This document shows, in pieces, positions 9,788 to 21,979 of a stretch of DNA of 64,000 nt. Made by a program: the position numbers and the translations under genes. The DNA is taken from contig JASJFT010000036.1 in the NCBI GenBank assembly GCA_030770425.1, positions 242,299 through 306,298 on the forward strand, given 5' to 3'. The stretch comes from Darksidea phi. Its lineage: Eukaryota; Ascomycota; Dothideomycetes; Pleosporales; Lentitheciaceae. Position 1 is the first letter of the stretch, and each line of letters opens with the position of its first letter. A model generated the notes under the pieces. That model was not told where the DNA came from. It ran no database searches and saw only the letters and a list, made by a program, of their open reading frames with translations.

Positions 9788-12514
9788 ATGGCCCCAGCTC
9801 TACTTGCTGCCATTGACTTGCTCCATTACACTGAAAGCACCCACGGCCTCAATGTCCAACAACTTTCCTTCGTAGGGAATGTTTACGCCCCCGTAACTGC
9901 CGAAACCGTCGATCAAGCCCTCGCCCACCTCCAGCTGTCTGTAGGCCGATACACGAACTATCTCGGTGTCGCGGCCCTTTCCTCGATCGACGATATTCTA
10001 TCACTCCTGGACGCCGGCGCCGCGAAGGTTTTTGTAACTCGACAGCAGCTCGACGAACTTGTATCAAGGAGCATTGACCACGACCGACTTGTGCTAAGTT
10101 TGCCAGGAAATACCAGGGAAGAAATAATAGACGCCATCTCAGGGACACAAGTCGATGTGTACTCTCATCAAGTGCACGATATTGAGCTAGTTGAGGCATG
10201 GCTGAAAGAATATGGCACAAACAGGCCGGAAGTGTTCATTTCCTTCCTCAAGCCGGATCTAGATGATGTCTTGCGCATCTCCAAGCTTTCAGCAATCCCT
10301 ATCATACCTGCGCAAGCGCTTACGATGGATGTGCAAAAGGAGCCAGGATCGCTAAGTGTGGCAAAGCTCATAATGGCGAATGCGTCCAGCGATCGGCCCG
10401 ATGGCTTGTTCACCACCCTTGTTACCGATGAGCGAGGCATTGCTCTCGGCCTAGTCTACAGCAACGAAGAGAGTGTTACAGAGAGCTTGAGGACAGGAAG
10501 GGGCGTATATCACAGTCGGAAGCGGGGTCTATGGTACAAAGGAGAGAGTAGTAGTGATATCCAAGAACTCGTGTCGCTTTCATTAGACTGCGACAAGGAC
10601 TGCCTTCAATTTGTAGTCCGACAGAAAGGGCGAGGTAAACACCACCCAAAACAGTCCTGTTGCAACAACTGATTTGATGCAGGCTTCTGCCATCTCGCCA
10701 CGCCAACCTGTTTCGGACAGTACCGCGGCTTGCCGCGTCTCCAGAAAACCCTCCAGAGCCGGAAAGAGTCTGCCCCGACGGGCTCATATACCGCGCGATT
10801 GTTCAACGATTCACAGTTGCTGAGAGCAAAAATCCTCGAAGAAGCCAACGAGCTTTGTGATGCAACGACGAAAGAAGATATCGCCTTTGAAGCCGCCGAT
10901 GTTCTATACTTTGCCCTAACAAAGTGCATATCTGCGGGCGTGACCTTAGAGGACGTTGAGCGGAACCTCGATGCGAAAAGCATAAAGATCAAGAGGCGGA
11001 AGGGCGATGCTAAACCAGCATTTATCGCCCAAGTAACCGCTGCCAGTGGCGCGTCGAACGGGGATAACCAGAAAGAAGCCGTCAAGGAGGCGGCTTCGAT
11101 ACCGAAAAACGAAGATGACCCAGCCGGATTGAAGAACGGTCGCATTGCGATGAAGCGATACGTGACTGCAAAAGAGACTCCCCAGACGATACAAAATGCT
11201 CTGCAACGCCCGTCCCAACGATCGAGTGAAAGGATCATATCAATTTGCCATCCAATCATTGATGCGGTCAAATCTCGAGGCGATGCTGCAGTGCTTGAAT
11301 ACACCCACAAATTTGAGAAGGCGACTTCATTAACATCACCGGTATTGAGAGCACCCTTCCCCGAATCTCTCATGCAGCTCGCCCCAGAAACAAGGAATGC
11401 TATTGACGTGTCTTTTGCCAATATCTGGAAATTCCACGCCGCTCAAAAGGAGGACAAGCCTCTCGTCGTCGAAACGATGCCCGGCGTGGTATGTTCACGC
11501 TTCGCCCGTCCGATTGAGCGGGTAGGACTATACGTGCCGGGCGGCACTGCAGTTCTGCCATCTACTGCTCTGATGCTTGGAGTTCCAGCGAAGGTCGCAG
11601 GCTGCAAAAAGATCGTACTTGCAACACCGCCTCGAGCGGATGGTTCAGTCACTGCAGAAGTTGTGTACGCCGCTCACAAGGTCGGCGCCGAAGCTATCGT
11701 GCTCGCCGGCGGAGCGCAAGCCATCGCAGCTATGGCGTATGGAACCGAAAGCATCTCTAAGGTCGACAAGATCTTGGGGCCAGGCAACCAGTTCGTCACC
11801 GCAGCGAAAATGATTGTCTCGAACGATGCAAACGCCGGTGTAAGCATCGATATGCCTGCTGGCCCTAGCGAAGTCTTGGTCGTTGCAGATGCCTCCGCCA
11901 ATCCTGCGTTTGTTGCGTCAGATCTGCTCAGTCAAGCTGAGCATGGGGTAGACTCACAAGTTATCTGCATCGCGGTGGGCCTCAACGAAACCCAGCTGGC
12001 TGCAATTGAAGACGAGCTGCACAAGCAAGCTAATGCTCTTCCTCGAGTTGACATTGTAAGGGGAGCTATTGAGCACTCCATCACACTCGTCGTGGAAACT
12101 ATCGAGGAAGCAATGACTCTCAGCAACGAATACGCACCAGAGCACCTCATCCTGCAAGTTCAAGGTGCAGAGAAGGTCGTTGACCTAGTGAAGAACGCCG
12201 GTAGTGTTTTCATCGGACAGTGGACGCCGGAAAGTGTCGGCGACTATTCTGCAGGGGTCAACCACTCACTTCGTAAGTAAAGATTGCCAATCTCGAATCG
12301 ATACCTCGAGTGCTAACTGATTATTCTAGCAACATTCGGATACGCAAAGCAATATTCCGGTGTCAACTTAGGCTCTTACGTCAAACACATCACGAGCTCC
12401 AACCTCACTAGGGAAGGTCTTGCCGCCGTCGGCCCCGCAGTTATGGAGCTTGCTCGTGTGGAAGAACTCGAGGCTCATCGCCGCGCCGTTAGTTTGAGGC
12501 TTGGTGTTGCATGA
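9788..12514 (+). CDS. HIS4: Trifunctional histidine biosynthesis protein (PRA-CH / PRA-PH / histidinol dehydrogenase)
   Basis: join(9788..10634, 10683..12272, 12330..12514), 873 residues, with a 48-nt and a 57-nt intron. The order is the fungal HIS4 one. The phosphoribosyl-AMP cyclohydrolase domain ends about residue 300 with RGFCHLATPTCFG, formed across the first splice junction. The phosphoribosyl-ATP pyrophosphohydrolase helix bundle is at about 320-390 (KILEEANELCDA, FEAADVLYFAL). Histidinol dehydrogenase runs from about 437 to the end (GLYVPGGTAVLPSTALML, ILGPGNQFVTAAK, MPAGPSEVLV, QAEHG). It catalyses steps 2, 3 and the last two oxidations of histidine synthesis. The last exon carries the conserved GYAKQYSGVN segment and ends LRLGVA. 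Confidence 0.97.
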
Positions 12515-13302
12515 AAACCGCATGAGAATGCTCCCACCACGCCACTGCTGATACCCATTTGTTTCTCAATACTAGATTCAATATGGTTAGAGAGTGGTTT
12601 GCATTGATCTTTTGGCGGAGCTTGATCCTAGGTTCATAAGCGATTGTTTCAGGTCGTTTAGTACCTCGCGGACCTCGTTGCATGTTGACAAACGTCGAAC
12701 GGAATGAATTGCCGGTGGCTTAACAGAAAACGGCGCGTGAAGCGAAATCTGGACTGCTTCGATCCAATCTTATGACGTGCCTCTATTTGTTGCATGTGCT
12801 TTTCATACGGGTTTAGTGGTTGTTTTGGTCCCGCATGTCCGACTACTCAATGATAGGCGAGATGATGCAATGCTATACCATGACACACTTAGCATCACGT
12901 TTCCCACCCTTCCTTTTCTTTGTTTTCCTCTGTCAATTTCATCTATTTCGTGCATCATGTTTCTCTAAGCGCTTAAGCATTATAGTCAAAAGGAATGGTG
13001 GGGTGGGGCAGGTTATGATTTCCAGGACGACGTTTCATCGTTTGATGAAACATTGTTCCTCGAATGAATCCCTCATACCGACATCATTTTATAAACACCT
13101 CAGTGCCCTCTTCTAGTTATCTTCTCGTCTGTGTGCTTGACTTTAAGCTGCACAGTCGTATTTTCGACATCCACATTCTTTCAGCATATTTTTCTTCGCT
13201 CATTCAAGAAGCTTGCTTCTCCCTCGTTACCGTCCCTTTATTCACCAAACTATTTCCAATTCTGCTCACTCCTTCAAACTGTAACCTCTTCAACTACTCA
13301 AG
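12515..13302. other. HIS4 3' region and xylanase promoter
   Basis: No gene recognised. The last 250 bp before 13303 are pyrimidine-rich on the plus strand, as in many fungal promoters/leaders. I searched by eye for GGCTAR (XlnR) on both strands and found none here. Confidence 0.55.
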
Positions 13303-14851
13303 ATGCATTTCCGAACCAACGCCCTCTATTTCACCGTCTTAACCCTCTCCTCCACCTCCGCTGTGCTCGCCGCTGTGCCACCCTATGGTCAATGTGGCGG
13401 CCAAACGCACACTGGCGAGACAACTTGCGAGTCTGGATGGAAATGCACCGAGTATAACCCTTACTACTCGCAGTGCGTTCAGGATGGTTCTGGAGCTGCA
13501 CCCGCTCCAACCAGTGGAGTTGCTACGCGGCCCGGTACCGTGCCTTCGGCTGCACCTGTGCAGTCCAGCAATGCGACTGTTGGTGACCCGGCACCGACGT
13601 CTTTTGCAACAGAGATCGCAACGACAACGGCAAATGCAGGCGCGGGTCCCAACTCGACCGCTCTCGCAGCGATCGAAGCTTCAACCTCTCCGCCCACGGT
13701 TGTAGTCACTACGGCCTCTTCCTCTGCTACAGCACCTACATCCACCACTGGGACTGGAGCCGGAAACGGCACAAACACCGCTGGGAGTGGTGCCAACGGA
13801 GCCGATTGTTCCATCAACGATGCATTCAAAGCACACCCGAACAAGCTGTATATTGGTGTTGCTACAGATAGGGGCTTGCTTGCGGATGCGACGAACGAGC
13901 AGGTTATCATCGACAACTTCGGTCAAGTGACGCCGGAAAACAGGTATGTACATCCCGTTCCCTCTTCCGCTGTATCTATTCGCTTCTCTTCATTTCCTCT
14001 GGACTGTGCTGATAGTATTGGTATATAGTATGAAATGGGACGCCACGGAACCCACACAAAACACCTTCAACTTGGACGGCGCCGACGCACTCGTCACATG
14101 GGCTACGACGAACAAAAAGCTTATACGTGGTCATACGACTGTTTGGCACTCGCAGTTACCGAGTTGGGTGTCTTCAATCACGGATAAAACGACGCTGCAA
14201 GGTGCGATGACAAACCATATCAAGAAGTTGATGGGCCAGTATAAAGGGAAGGTTTATGCTTGGGTAAGTCCATATCTACTCTTCCCTTTCCCTGTTTATG
14301 TTTCTGACAATCAACCACAGGACGTCGTAAACGAAATCTTCAACGAGGACGGCACCTTCCGCTCATCAGTCTTCTACAACGTTCTCGGCGAGGACTTCGT
14401 CAAGGTCGCTTTCGAGACTGCCCGTGCCGCCGACCCAGACGCCAAGCTGTACATCAACGACTACAACCTCGACTCCCCCTCCTACGCGAAAACTAAGGGT
14501 ATGGTGTCAAAGGTCACGGAGTGGGTGGCCGCAGGCGTCCCGATCGATGGCATCGGCTCTCAATCCCACTTGAGCGCCAGTGCCTGGCCTATTGCCGACA
14601 ATGCGGCCGCTCTCAAGAGTCTCTGCGCTGTCGTCGACGAATGCGCCATCACTGAACTCGACATCGCTGGTGCTGCCGCTTCCGAGTACCAGACTGCTGT
14701 AAAGGGGTGCTTGGACGTTGAAAACTGCGTCGGTATTACCGTGTGGGGCGTCAGTGACGCGGACAGCTGGCGTGCCGATGGCAAGCCTTTGCTATTCGAT
14801 GCAAACTTCCAGGCTAAGGAGGCGTACAATGCCGTCTGCAGTATTTTGTAG
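13303..14851 (+). CDS. Secreted GH10 endo-beta-1,4-xylanase with N-terminal CBM1
   Basis: join(13303..13943, 14029..14263, 14321..14851), 468 residues; introns of 85 nt (GTATGT...ATATAG) and 57 nt. Residues 1-22 are a signal peptide ([12 protein letters not shown]). A fungal cellulose-binding CBM1 follows (about 24-60, [17 protein letters not shown] through YNPYYSQC), then a Ser/Thr/Ala/Gly-rich linker to about 165. The GH10 domain has VTPENSMKWD across the first junction, [13 protein letters not shown], the acid/base Glu of DVVNE (about E297, right after the second junction) and the nucleophile Glu of ITELD (about E404). It cleaves xylan outside the cell to xylo-oligosaccharides. Two enzymes of downstream pentose metabolism lie within 12 kb on either side. 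Confidence 0.97.
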
Positions 14852-15480
14852 ATGGCTGTTGCAAAGGGTGTTTGGCGGACAGATGAGGAAATGCTTTTCG
14901 CTTTTGTATATACATTACTTGCTCGATGCATACTGAATATCTGCAGATAGATTTACCTTCTTTACCATATTTGAAAAAGGATAGCATAAGTTCTTCTCGC
15001 ATCTACTCTTCCACTGAAGTATTGTTAGTCATGTACATTGCTTACCTGCACCAACGATACTACTTTCATCCACCCCCCATTTACGCCCCGCCATCCCAAA
15101 CATGAACCCAAAAACTGACTCCTAGCTCCATTCTCCATCAACAACACGACTGTTCCCTACCATGAATTCGACACATGCACAGGTACAGGGTCCTGACGGG
15201 ATACTGGATACACTTGATTCAGCAAAGCTAGAAGAAGTATTGATGGACTCTTTCTCCTAAAACGTCTTGTATATCCTAAGAGCGACGGATAAGCGCGACG
15301 TCAGAGGAGAGAAGCTTCAATTAACTAACCACAGCGTATCGATTGCTCTTGTTCCTTTGCATTTAGCTATCAGGATGTGCTTCTATGGTATTTCCTTCTT
15401 TGTGTATTGTACATCAAATGCGTATGCGGGTCTTCAATATACCAAGTACTGTACATGCACTGCAGATGACTAACGTATTC
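14852..15480. other. Convergent 3' intergenic region with a small ORF
   Basis: Between the xylanase and the ABC transporter. It holds a 32-codon ORF (listed separately) and otherwise AT-leaning sequence without recognisable genes. Confidence 0.55.
15162..15260 (+). CDS. Possible small ORF, 32 residues, function unknown
   Basis: An ATG in a pyrimidine-purine context (CCCTACCATGA) opens a 32-codon frame ending TAA. The product is acidic and ends in an amphipathic-looking LDSAKLEEVLMDSF. It has clean start and stop but no family match that I know; it could be chance. Confidence 0.2.
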   Translation: MNSTHAQVQGPDGILDTLDSAKLEEVLMDSFS

Positions 15481-18080
15481 CTAACTTTCGCCTTCCTCGC
15501 TTTCCTCCACTTTTCTATCTTCCCTTTTACTCTCGCTTACACTTTCCTCCCCATCCGGGCTCTCATTCACCTCAGCATAAGCTGGCGGTCCCAACTCCTC
15601 CCCACCCTCAACCCACACCCGTCCTAACTCTTTATCAATCTCCTCTTTTCTCTTCTTCCACTCTTCCACCTTTGCTAACTTTTCCCTCAACTCCGCAAGT
15701 TCCTTTTCCACAGAAGACTTCTCGGATTCTGTGCCGATGCGTTGGAATTCCCATTCGTCGCCATGGTCGCCGTTGCCGAGGGTGAGGGTGTATGTGTGGT
15801 AGCGTTTCAGGGAGGCGCGGGTGGATATTGTTATTAGTGCTAATTGTATGTTAACAGATAACGAACAGGTAGAAGAATGGGGAACTGAAGGGTTGATGCT
15901 AGGAAACGGTGATAACACAATGCGGGTGATGACTTACTTATGCCCTTAGCCTTCGCACGCTCGTAGAGCAGGCCTTCGACATCTGACGATACGGCGCTAG
16001 TCCCTTCATCGATAAAAGCATATCGCGGCTCATGATACAAGAGCCTTGCAATACCTACCCTCTGCTTCTCACCTCCACTGAAGATATCTTTCCACACCTT
16101 CTTCGTATCCCAACCACCCTCCCTTTCAGGAATATATCCTAATTTCGCGTCTTCCAGAACTTGCTGAAGTTCTGAATCTCTCCTGCCGGCATCCTTCATA
16201 TCGATCTCGGTGTGCGGATATATGACTTGATCGCGCAAAGTACCAGTGCTAAGATAAGGCCGCTGAGGAAGGAACATTATGCCATCCGTACCGATGCTGC
16301 GCGGACGGCTGACGAGACCACGGTATGTAGGCCAGAGACCAGCGACTATACGTGCGACAGCACTTTTCCCGACGCCGTTGGGGCCAGTGATGAGGAGATG
16401 TTCGCCCGAGTGTACGATAAAGGAGAGGGATTCGATGAGCTCATCGCCACCCATGGGATAAAGGGCTGGCGCTACGACAGGAACGTGCTCAAGGCGAAGG
16501 CCGTCGAAGCCTTTATGGATGGTACCTTGAATGTCTGCGAGGGAATAGAGCTCTGGGCGCGTGCCGGGCGGGGGATAGTATGCATCAGCGTGGACGCGGT
16601 GCAATGTGCTGATGAGTGTGTACACCCGGGAAGTGTAGCCCGCCAGCTCTGAGAGGTCTTTGATGGAATACATCATGCGACCACCAGCATCTGCCAGCGA
16701 CAACATAAGTCGCTTGTTCGTGATGAAGTCTTTCATACGGTTGCGTTCCCGATGTTGTCGCTCGCCGCCCAAGACTTCTAGCGTGGCTCCCAAACCGCCC
16801 CAGGCGGGCAGGAAGACAGGGAGTGATGTGACTAGGTAGCCGAAGGCCGACCAGGAATACTTCAGCACGAAGTCTTCTAGCATATTGTATCGGATCTTTA
16901 GGCTGTAGATACCTTCCATCCAGTGCTTGAGGTCTTTGAAGCCTCGCTCGAGGAAGTGCTTCTCCATCTCGTCGCCACCATAGAAAGCAACTTCCTCAGC
17001 GTTGGCGATGAGGCGGGAGTGAAGGGCGCGGAAGTCTCCTTCTCTTCTTCCTTCCACGGCTTTTAGCTTGCCGAACGGTGGTGATAGCCTCCGGAGTATT
17101 GTTGCAGTCAGAAAATAGTTGCCGAGCAGGCCAGTAAAGGCCAAGGGGCCCAATGACTGGATGAGTTGGTAGTTGAAGACACAGATATCGACGAACGGCT
17201 TCCCAAGCGAGGAGTACAGCGACGCCGCCGATGCACAAAAGAGGGTCAGATCTTGTGTGATGAACTGATCCGCACCCTGTCCCACTCCTCCATCCAGATT
17301 TGACAGCTTGTAGTAGTTGAGATGATCGTTCAAATACAGATCGTGAATGTACCTCGTAAGCCGTGTTCGGAACGCAATTGAAACCTTGGATTGCAAGAAT
17401 TTGATCATCGCATTCGTATACGACGAGAATGTTCCCACGCCCAGCCACTTCAGTATGCCCCAGAGGAACGCTTTCCCGTTCCCCGCAACCAGATCCCGTA
17501 CAATCTCTCCGTCGAGCCGGGCAACGACGAGCGAGAGATATGTCCTCAGCATCAAAAAGACGCTATGACTTATGAGTAGCCCGCTCTCCTTACTGTTCCA
17601 CCGCGGTATCATGATATTGAGAAGGCTGAGGAACTGGTGTAGAAAGGCAAGGTTGAGTCCGGGCTTTGTCTGCGGTGGGGGAGCTTGCGGGTTACTCGCA
17701 TCCGTCATGCGCGCCGCGCGCGGAGGCTGCAGAAACAACCGCCGATGCGCGTCGAACGTTGTTGGTTTCGTAGGATTGATGACAACCTTAGACGTCGAAT
17801 CGCGATACGGCACATATATTGTCCTCGACCCATCCTTTCCCCGCAACCCGGAATTCCTCCTCACTAAGCGCCTCCCGGTCTCCTTCTCTGCTCTCCTCCT
17901 CGTATACCATCTCCGCCCTCCATATCCAGCACCTATAATCGTGAGCGCAAGCGTGATGGTAGAAAGTAGCTTCGTGAGCTTCGAGGTCTTGCCGACGCGG
18001 GCGCGGAGTATGGCGGCGTAGTGATTGTAGAGTTCGAGAAGCGGATCATGAGATTTTCGCAACGTGGATTGAGCGGCCAT
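15481..18080 (-). CDS. Peroxisomal ABCD-type half transporter (fatty acyl-CoA import)
   Basis: complement(15481..15839, 15938..18080), 833 residues, one 98-nt intron that restores GITLITISTRASLKRYH. The N-terminal half is an ABC_membrane_2 domain: the stretch SVFLMLRTYLSLVVARLDGEI is characteristic of peroxisomal ALD/PMP70 proteins, as is the LKIRYNMLEDFVLKYSWSA helix region. The ATPase has Walker A GPNGVGKS (about 566), FLPQRPYLSTGTLRDQVIYP, signature FSGGEKQR (about 667) and Walker B YAFIDEGTSAVS. The C-terminal tail is a Glu/Lys-rich coiled segment. Orthologues (yeast Pxa1/Pxa2) import long-chain acyl-CoA for beta-oxidation as a heterodimer. Which of the two this is cannot be settled by eye. 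Confidence 0.93.
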
Positions 18081-18369
18081 TGTGAGCCATGGGGTTCCTC
18101 TGACAGAGGAATGGCATGTCTTGAGGCGTGAGAGCTTGAGGTGTGCGGCGGTTTGACATGTGCAATCGAGCTGTTGATGATGCGCGCTGAGGCGTTCCGA
18201 GCTTGTTACCGAGGCATGTGAAAAAGCCGCGTGACGCTATATCACCACAGAAAGATGCGGTCTTAGTCAGCGTGTATACATTCATTGACAGACATCAACA
18301 ATTGGGTGACACTACAAGAGCAAGTCATGGAGCATTGGAAACGTCCTAAATATGCGAATGTAACAATGT

Positions 18370-20764
18370 CTACTCATCATCCTCGTCCTGATCATCGTCG
18401 CTGAACCCGTTCACTTCTTCAACATCCTCGTCCTCGTCGTCTTCTTCCTCCCCACTCTCCGCGTCGCTAAACTTTTCCGCATTCTCCTCCGCCTCTTTCT
18501 TCTTAGCTGCCATCCGCTTCCTGTCTTCTGTCTTTCTTGCCGCTTCCTCGATTTTTGCCTTTTGCTCTCGTGTTTTCCTCTGGCCTACAACATATGCGCC
18601 CAATGGCGTTTTTTCCCACTCCACTTCCTTCAAAAAGCTCTCCACTCCAGCACGGTCATTGGGCGCAAATTCCACCTTGGCCCTCTTCTCCTCAACCCAC
18701 TTCGCGTTCGTTTCGAGCTTCTGAACGAGAAGTGCAATGAGTGAATTGACCTTGGCATTGCGATTTCCGCTGGACTTCTTAGTCATGGACTTGACCCAGC
18801 GCTTGAGCATGACAATGACGGGAAGCGCAAGTTCGGGAAAGGCGATGTTCTTCGCCCAAAGAACGAAGAACTCAGAAAAGAGCTCTGCTACCTGTTCACC
18901 AATGCCGTCTTGGTAGATGCGCGTGCGAAGGTATGCTTTTGTGGCGCGGATTGCAGTGCTAAATTCGAGAGCTTTGAGAGTGCTGGGTTTGGGCGGCTTC
19001 TTCATCTCGGCAGAGTTGAGCACTTCGATAAGCGCTGGGGCGAGTGGGATATATGTTGAAGTTGCGGAAGAGATGCGAAGAAGGGAGCGGATAAGCTGGA
19101 AGCGGAGAGGAAAGTACTGCGCTGTGGGGATTAGTCGCATCGCACCAAGTGTGACCTGTACGATGGGATATATCAACGGCCGTAGAGGTGATTCTTTGCC
19201 CGACTCTGCCTCGCGGAGAGATTCGCAGTGCACAGAGACTACGCGAGACCAGAAGTCCAGCGAATGGATGTATTGCCAGTTGTAGACTGCTTTGTACGAA
19301 TCCTTCGTCTTATTGGTGATGCTCTGTCGCAGGTGGACAGCAAGTTGTCTGATGAAACCAAAGCCGGTTGTATAGCCCACGGTCGGATCTAACCCCCAGA
19401 GTTCCGAGGCGGTGTTCTTCATGAGATTGATGCCTTGGATGTTGTGGACTGTGGTGTTCCGGGCGCCTTTAATGAGGCCCTGGTACGTCTGCTTCAGGAC
19501 GGCTTCGCGAATGCTCGGGTCCGAAATCACAACAAGCTTGCGGAGGACTAAGAAGGCCGACAGCCTGGTTGCTTCTGTGTTGGATGAGTCGGCCCAAACT
19601 AATGACACCGACTTTGTTACTTCTCGTACCACCTTTTTGAACGACAATATGTACGGGAGAAGCGAGAGAAGCGATTCGAGGGTCATGCGCAGTGTTGGGG
19701 CGTCCGAAAGATTTTCGAGCAGGTAGTGCAAAGAGACGGCATGTGATTTGAGGAGTGGCGTGAGCGTGCGGAACTTTTTCGAGTCGGTAGAGACACGTCT
19801 GAAGGAGTCAGCTTGAACCATAAATGTCACCGACTGAGACTAACACTTTGCCGGACGCGAACTCTTTGACAGGTAAATGATGCTGCAGGACTTTGGGGAC
19901 GAGTCGGAGCGCAGTAACAAGAACCTCGTGGTACGCTAGACTGATCAGCTAATGATACGCAAATGGCTCTGGGTATCTGAGCGTACCGTCTGGGTCCGTA
20001 AGGTTGTACTTGTACGTCTTCCTAGAATCGTCGTTGAGATGGGCAGCGGCACGAAATGCGAGCACAACCTCTCGCATTGCCCTCAAAGAGTGGTTCTCTT
20101 CCATTGACACTTTCCACTTGTGTATAAGCTTCTTGGACACTTCGTTGGTAGTCTCTTCTTCCGCATCGTCCTTTGATGCCTTGTTCGATTTCTGCTTCTT
20201 TCGGGGGACTGCCTCGTCTTCGCTGGCACTCAGAGCGTCGATCTCTGCCAGGTCAGCGTCTTCGGCAAAATCGAGAAGCTCTGCATCGTTTTCCTTCAAG
20301 TATTTGAAGAATTCGGGGTCCTTGTCTGCCAGTGCAGCCAGTTGTTCCTTGTGGGTCTCGGTATCATCACCGGAGTCGCTCTCAGAGCCAGACTCCTCTG
20401 CCGCAGAAGCAGCCTCCTCCATGTCCACATCCGAATCCTCTGAAGTGTCTTCCTGAACTGGTGTGCGCTTTCGTTTCCCGGTCTTCGACTTCGGTTTCTT
20501 GTTCATCTCCGGCACCTGGAAGCCACCTTGGAAAAATTGATCCATGGACATATCGCCGAATACATCCTCTTTCGCTCCGTTAGCCTTGGGTTTCTTCGAG
20601 TCGTCTTCAACACCATCGGCTGGCGCATTGTCCCTCGCATTCCGCTCCTTGCGCTTTGCCGTCATCTGCTTCCTCTGCTTGATCTTTGCTACTTCCTTGC
20701 GCTTCTTGAGCACACCGGGCAGGCGATTCTTCTCGAACTTCTTCGTAGCTTTTGATTGCGGCAT
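18370..20764 (-). CDS. NOC2: Nucleolar complex protein Noc2 (60S ribosome assembly)
   Basis: complement(18370..19798, 19845..19935, 19987..20764), 765 residues; introns of 46 and 51 nt. Start at 20764 (MPQSKATKKFEKNRL) is favoured over upstream in-frame codons because it opens the usual basic N-terminus. Residues 1-100 are Lys-rich, followed by acidic tracts (SEDSDVDMEEA, SESDSGDD). The conserved Noc2 domain spans about 260-640: HKWKVSMEENHSLRAM, RTLTPLLKSHAVSLHYLL, NTTVHNIQGINLMKN, NWQYIHSLDFWSRVVS, YFPLRFQLIRSLL. The C-terminus is acidic. Noc2 pairs with Noc1 then Noc3 to escort pre-60S particles from nucleolus to nucleoplasm. The gene diverges from VPS28 across 190 bp. Confidence 0.95.
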
Positions 20765-20954
20765 TTTGACCCTGTTTCGGACCTGTGGCCAGGATTTCGA
20801 GGTAACGGAGAAGTATCGTGGTCTAATGTTGAAATTTCCGTACCACCTCCGAAAAAGTTGCGCCAAGAGTTCAAGTTGCACTCCAAATGGTCCGAGCGTT
20901 AGCTCCATACCGGCGGCAGAGAAGGCACCACCAACATCGCCATCAACAGCCATC
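20765..20954. promoter_or_regulatory. Bidirectional promoter NOC2 / VPS28
   Basis: Only 190 bp separate the two divergent start codons, so both 5' leaders and promoters must share this segment. No TATA box is obvious. Confidence 0.6.
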
Positions 20955-21772
20955 ATGTACGGGAACCGGCAGCTGGCCTACGCGCCGACGCCATACATTC
21001 CGCGGTCGACCCTTTCTGCGACCATAAGCCTTGATGAAGTACGACCATATTGCCGACCATCTTCTAATCTTCGCTAACCCGGCTTGATATAGGAAGTGAA
21101 GCTATTCACGACCAGCGCCGAAAGAGACCTCTACGACTCTTTAGCTGAAATATACAGCATTATCATCACTCTAGATGCGCTCGAGAAAGCCTACCTCAAA
21201 GACTCAATAACGGAAGGCGACTACACCGAGACATGCAGCCGGCTCTTGAAGCAGTACAAGTCAAACTTGGCGGATGAGACGGTCTCGCGAGAGTTCGGCG
21301 ATCTCGAGACCTTCAAGAAAGAGTGGGATGTACGTTACAGCGGCAGGTCTCATTCCTGATGTGGCTAAATAGTATTCAGATGGAATGTCCGCGAGCTACA
21401 GAACGCCTGCGAGTTGGCATACCCGCAACAGTCGAGCAAGGCCCGTCGCGCAAACCCGCGCAGCAAGGTGATTCAGGAACAGACGCGACCCTTGTCGTAA
21501 ACGCCACGGAGAACTTCATCACACTTCTCGATGCCATTAGGATTGGTCTAGTGGAGAAGGATACGCTGCACCCACTGCTCGTTGAAATCATCCAAGCCGC
21601 CAACAAGGTCACAGACAAGGAATTCGAGAGCAAAGGAAAGATTGTGCAGTGGCTTATCACGCTGAATCAAATGCGCGCAGCCGAAAAGCTGAGTGATGAT
21701 CAGGCCCGCGAGTTCCAGTTCGACATGGAGCAGGCATATTACGGCTTCAAGGGCACGCTAAAGAAAGATTGA
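20955..21772 (+). CDS. VPS28: ESCRT-I subunit Vps28
   Basis: join(20955..21038, 21093..21329, 21380..21772), 237 residues, close to the family's usual length; introns of 54 and 50 nt, all phase 0. The N-terminal core (EVKLFTTSAERDLYDSLAE, LDALEKAYLKDSI, CSRLLKQYKS) binds Vps23/Vps37. The C-terminal four-helix domain (NATENFITLLDAIRIGL, HPLLVEIIQAANKV, KIVQWLITLNQMRA, FDMEQAYYGFKGTL) contacts ESCRT-II and other partners. The protein acts on endosomes in sorting ubiquitinated cargo into multivesicular bodies. Confidence 0.97.
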
Positions 21773-21979
21773 GAGCGCAATGACTATGGAGCACGCATTC
21801 TAGAGTGTTACTGAATACCTCAGTGCGCTTACTGAACTCGAAGCCACAGCCCAGGCATCGCGGTGGGATGGTGGGGCCGGGATCAGTTGATGACATCGAG
21901 GTGCGCACGGACCGCTCAAATTCTAGCTAACACCATTCGTTTTGCGACCATTGATTGTCGTTTGTAGCACCCTCCACCA

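Noticed and set aside
13479..13916. 145-codon minus-strand frame
   Set aside because: Mirror of the xylanase Ser/Thr/Ala linker; low complexity only.
16212..16652. 146-codon plus-strand frame
   Set aside because: Antisense to the ABC transporter ATPase domain, which has all its motifs on the minus strand.
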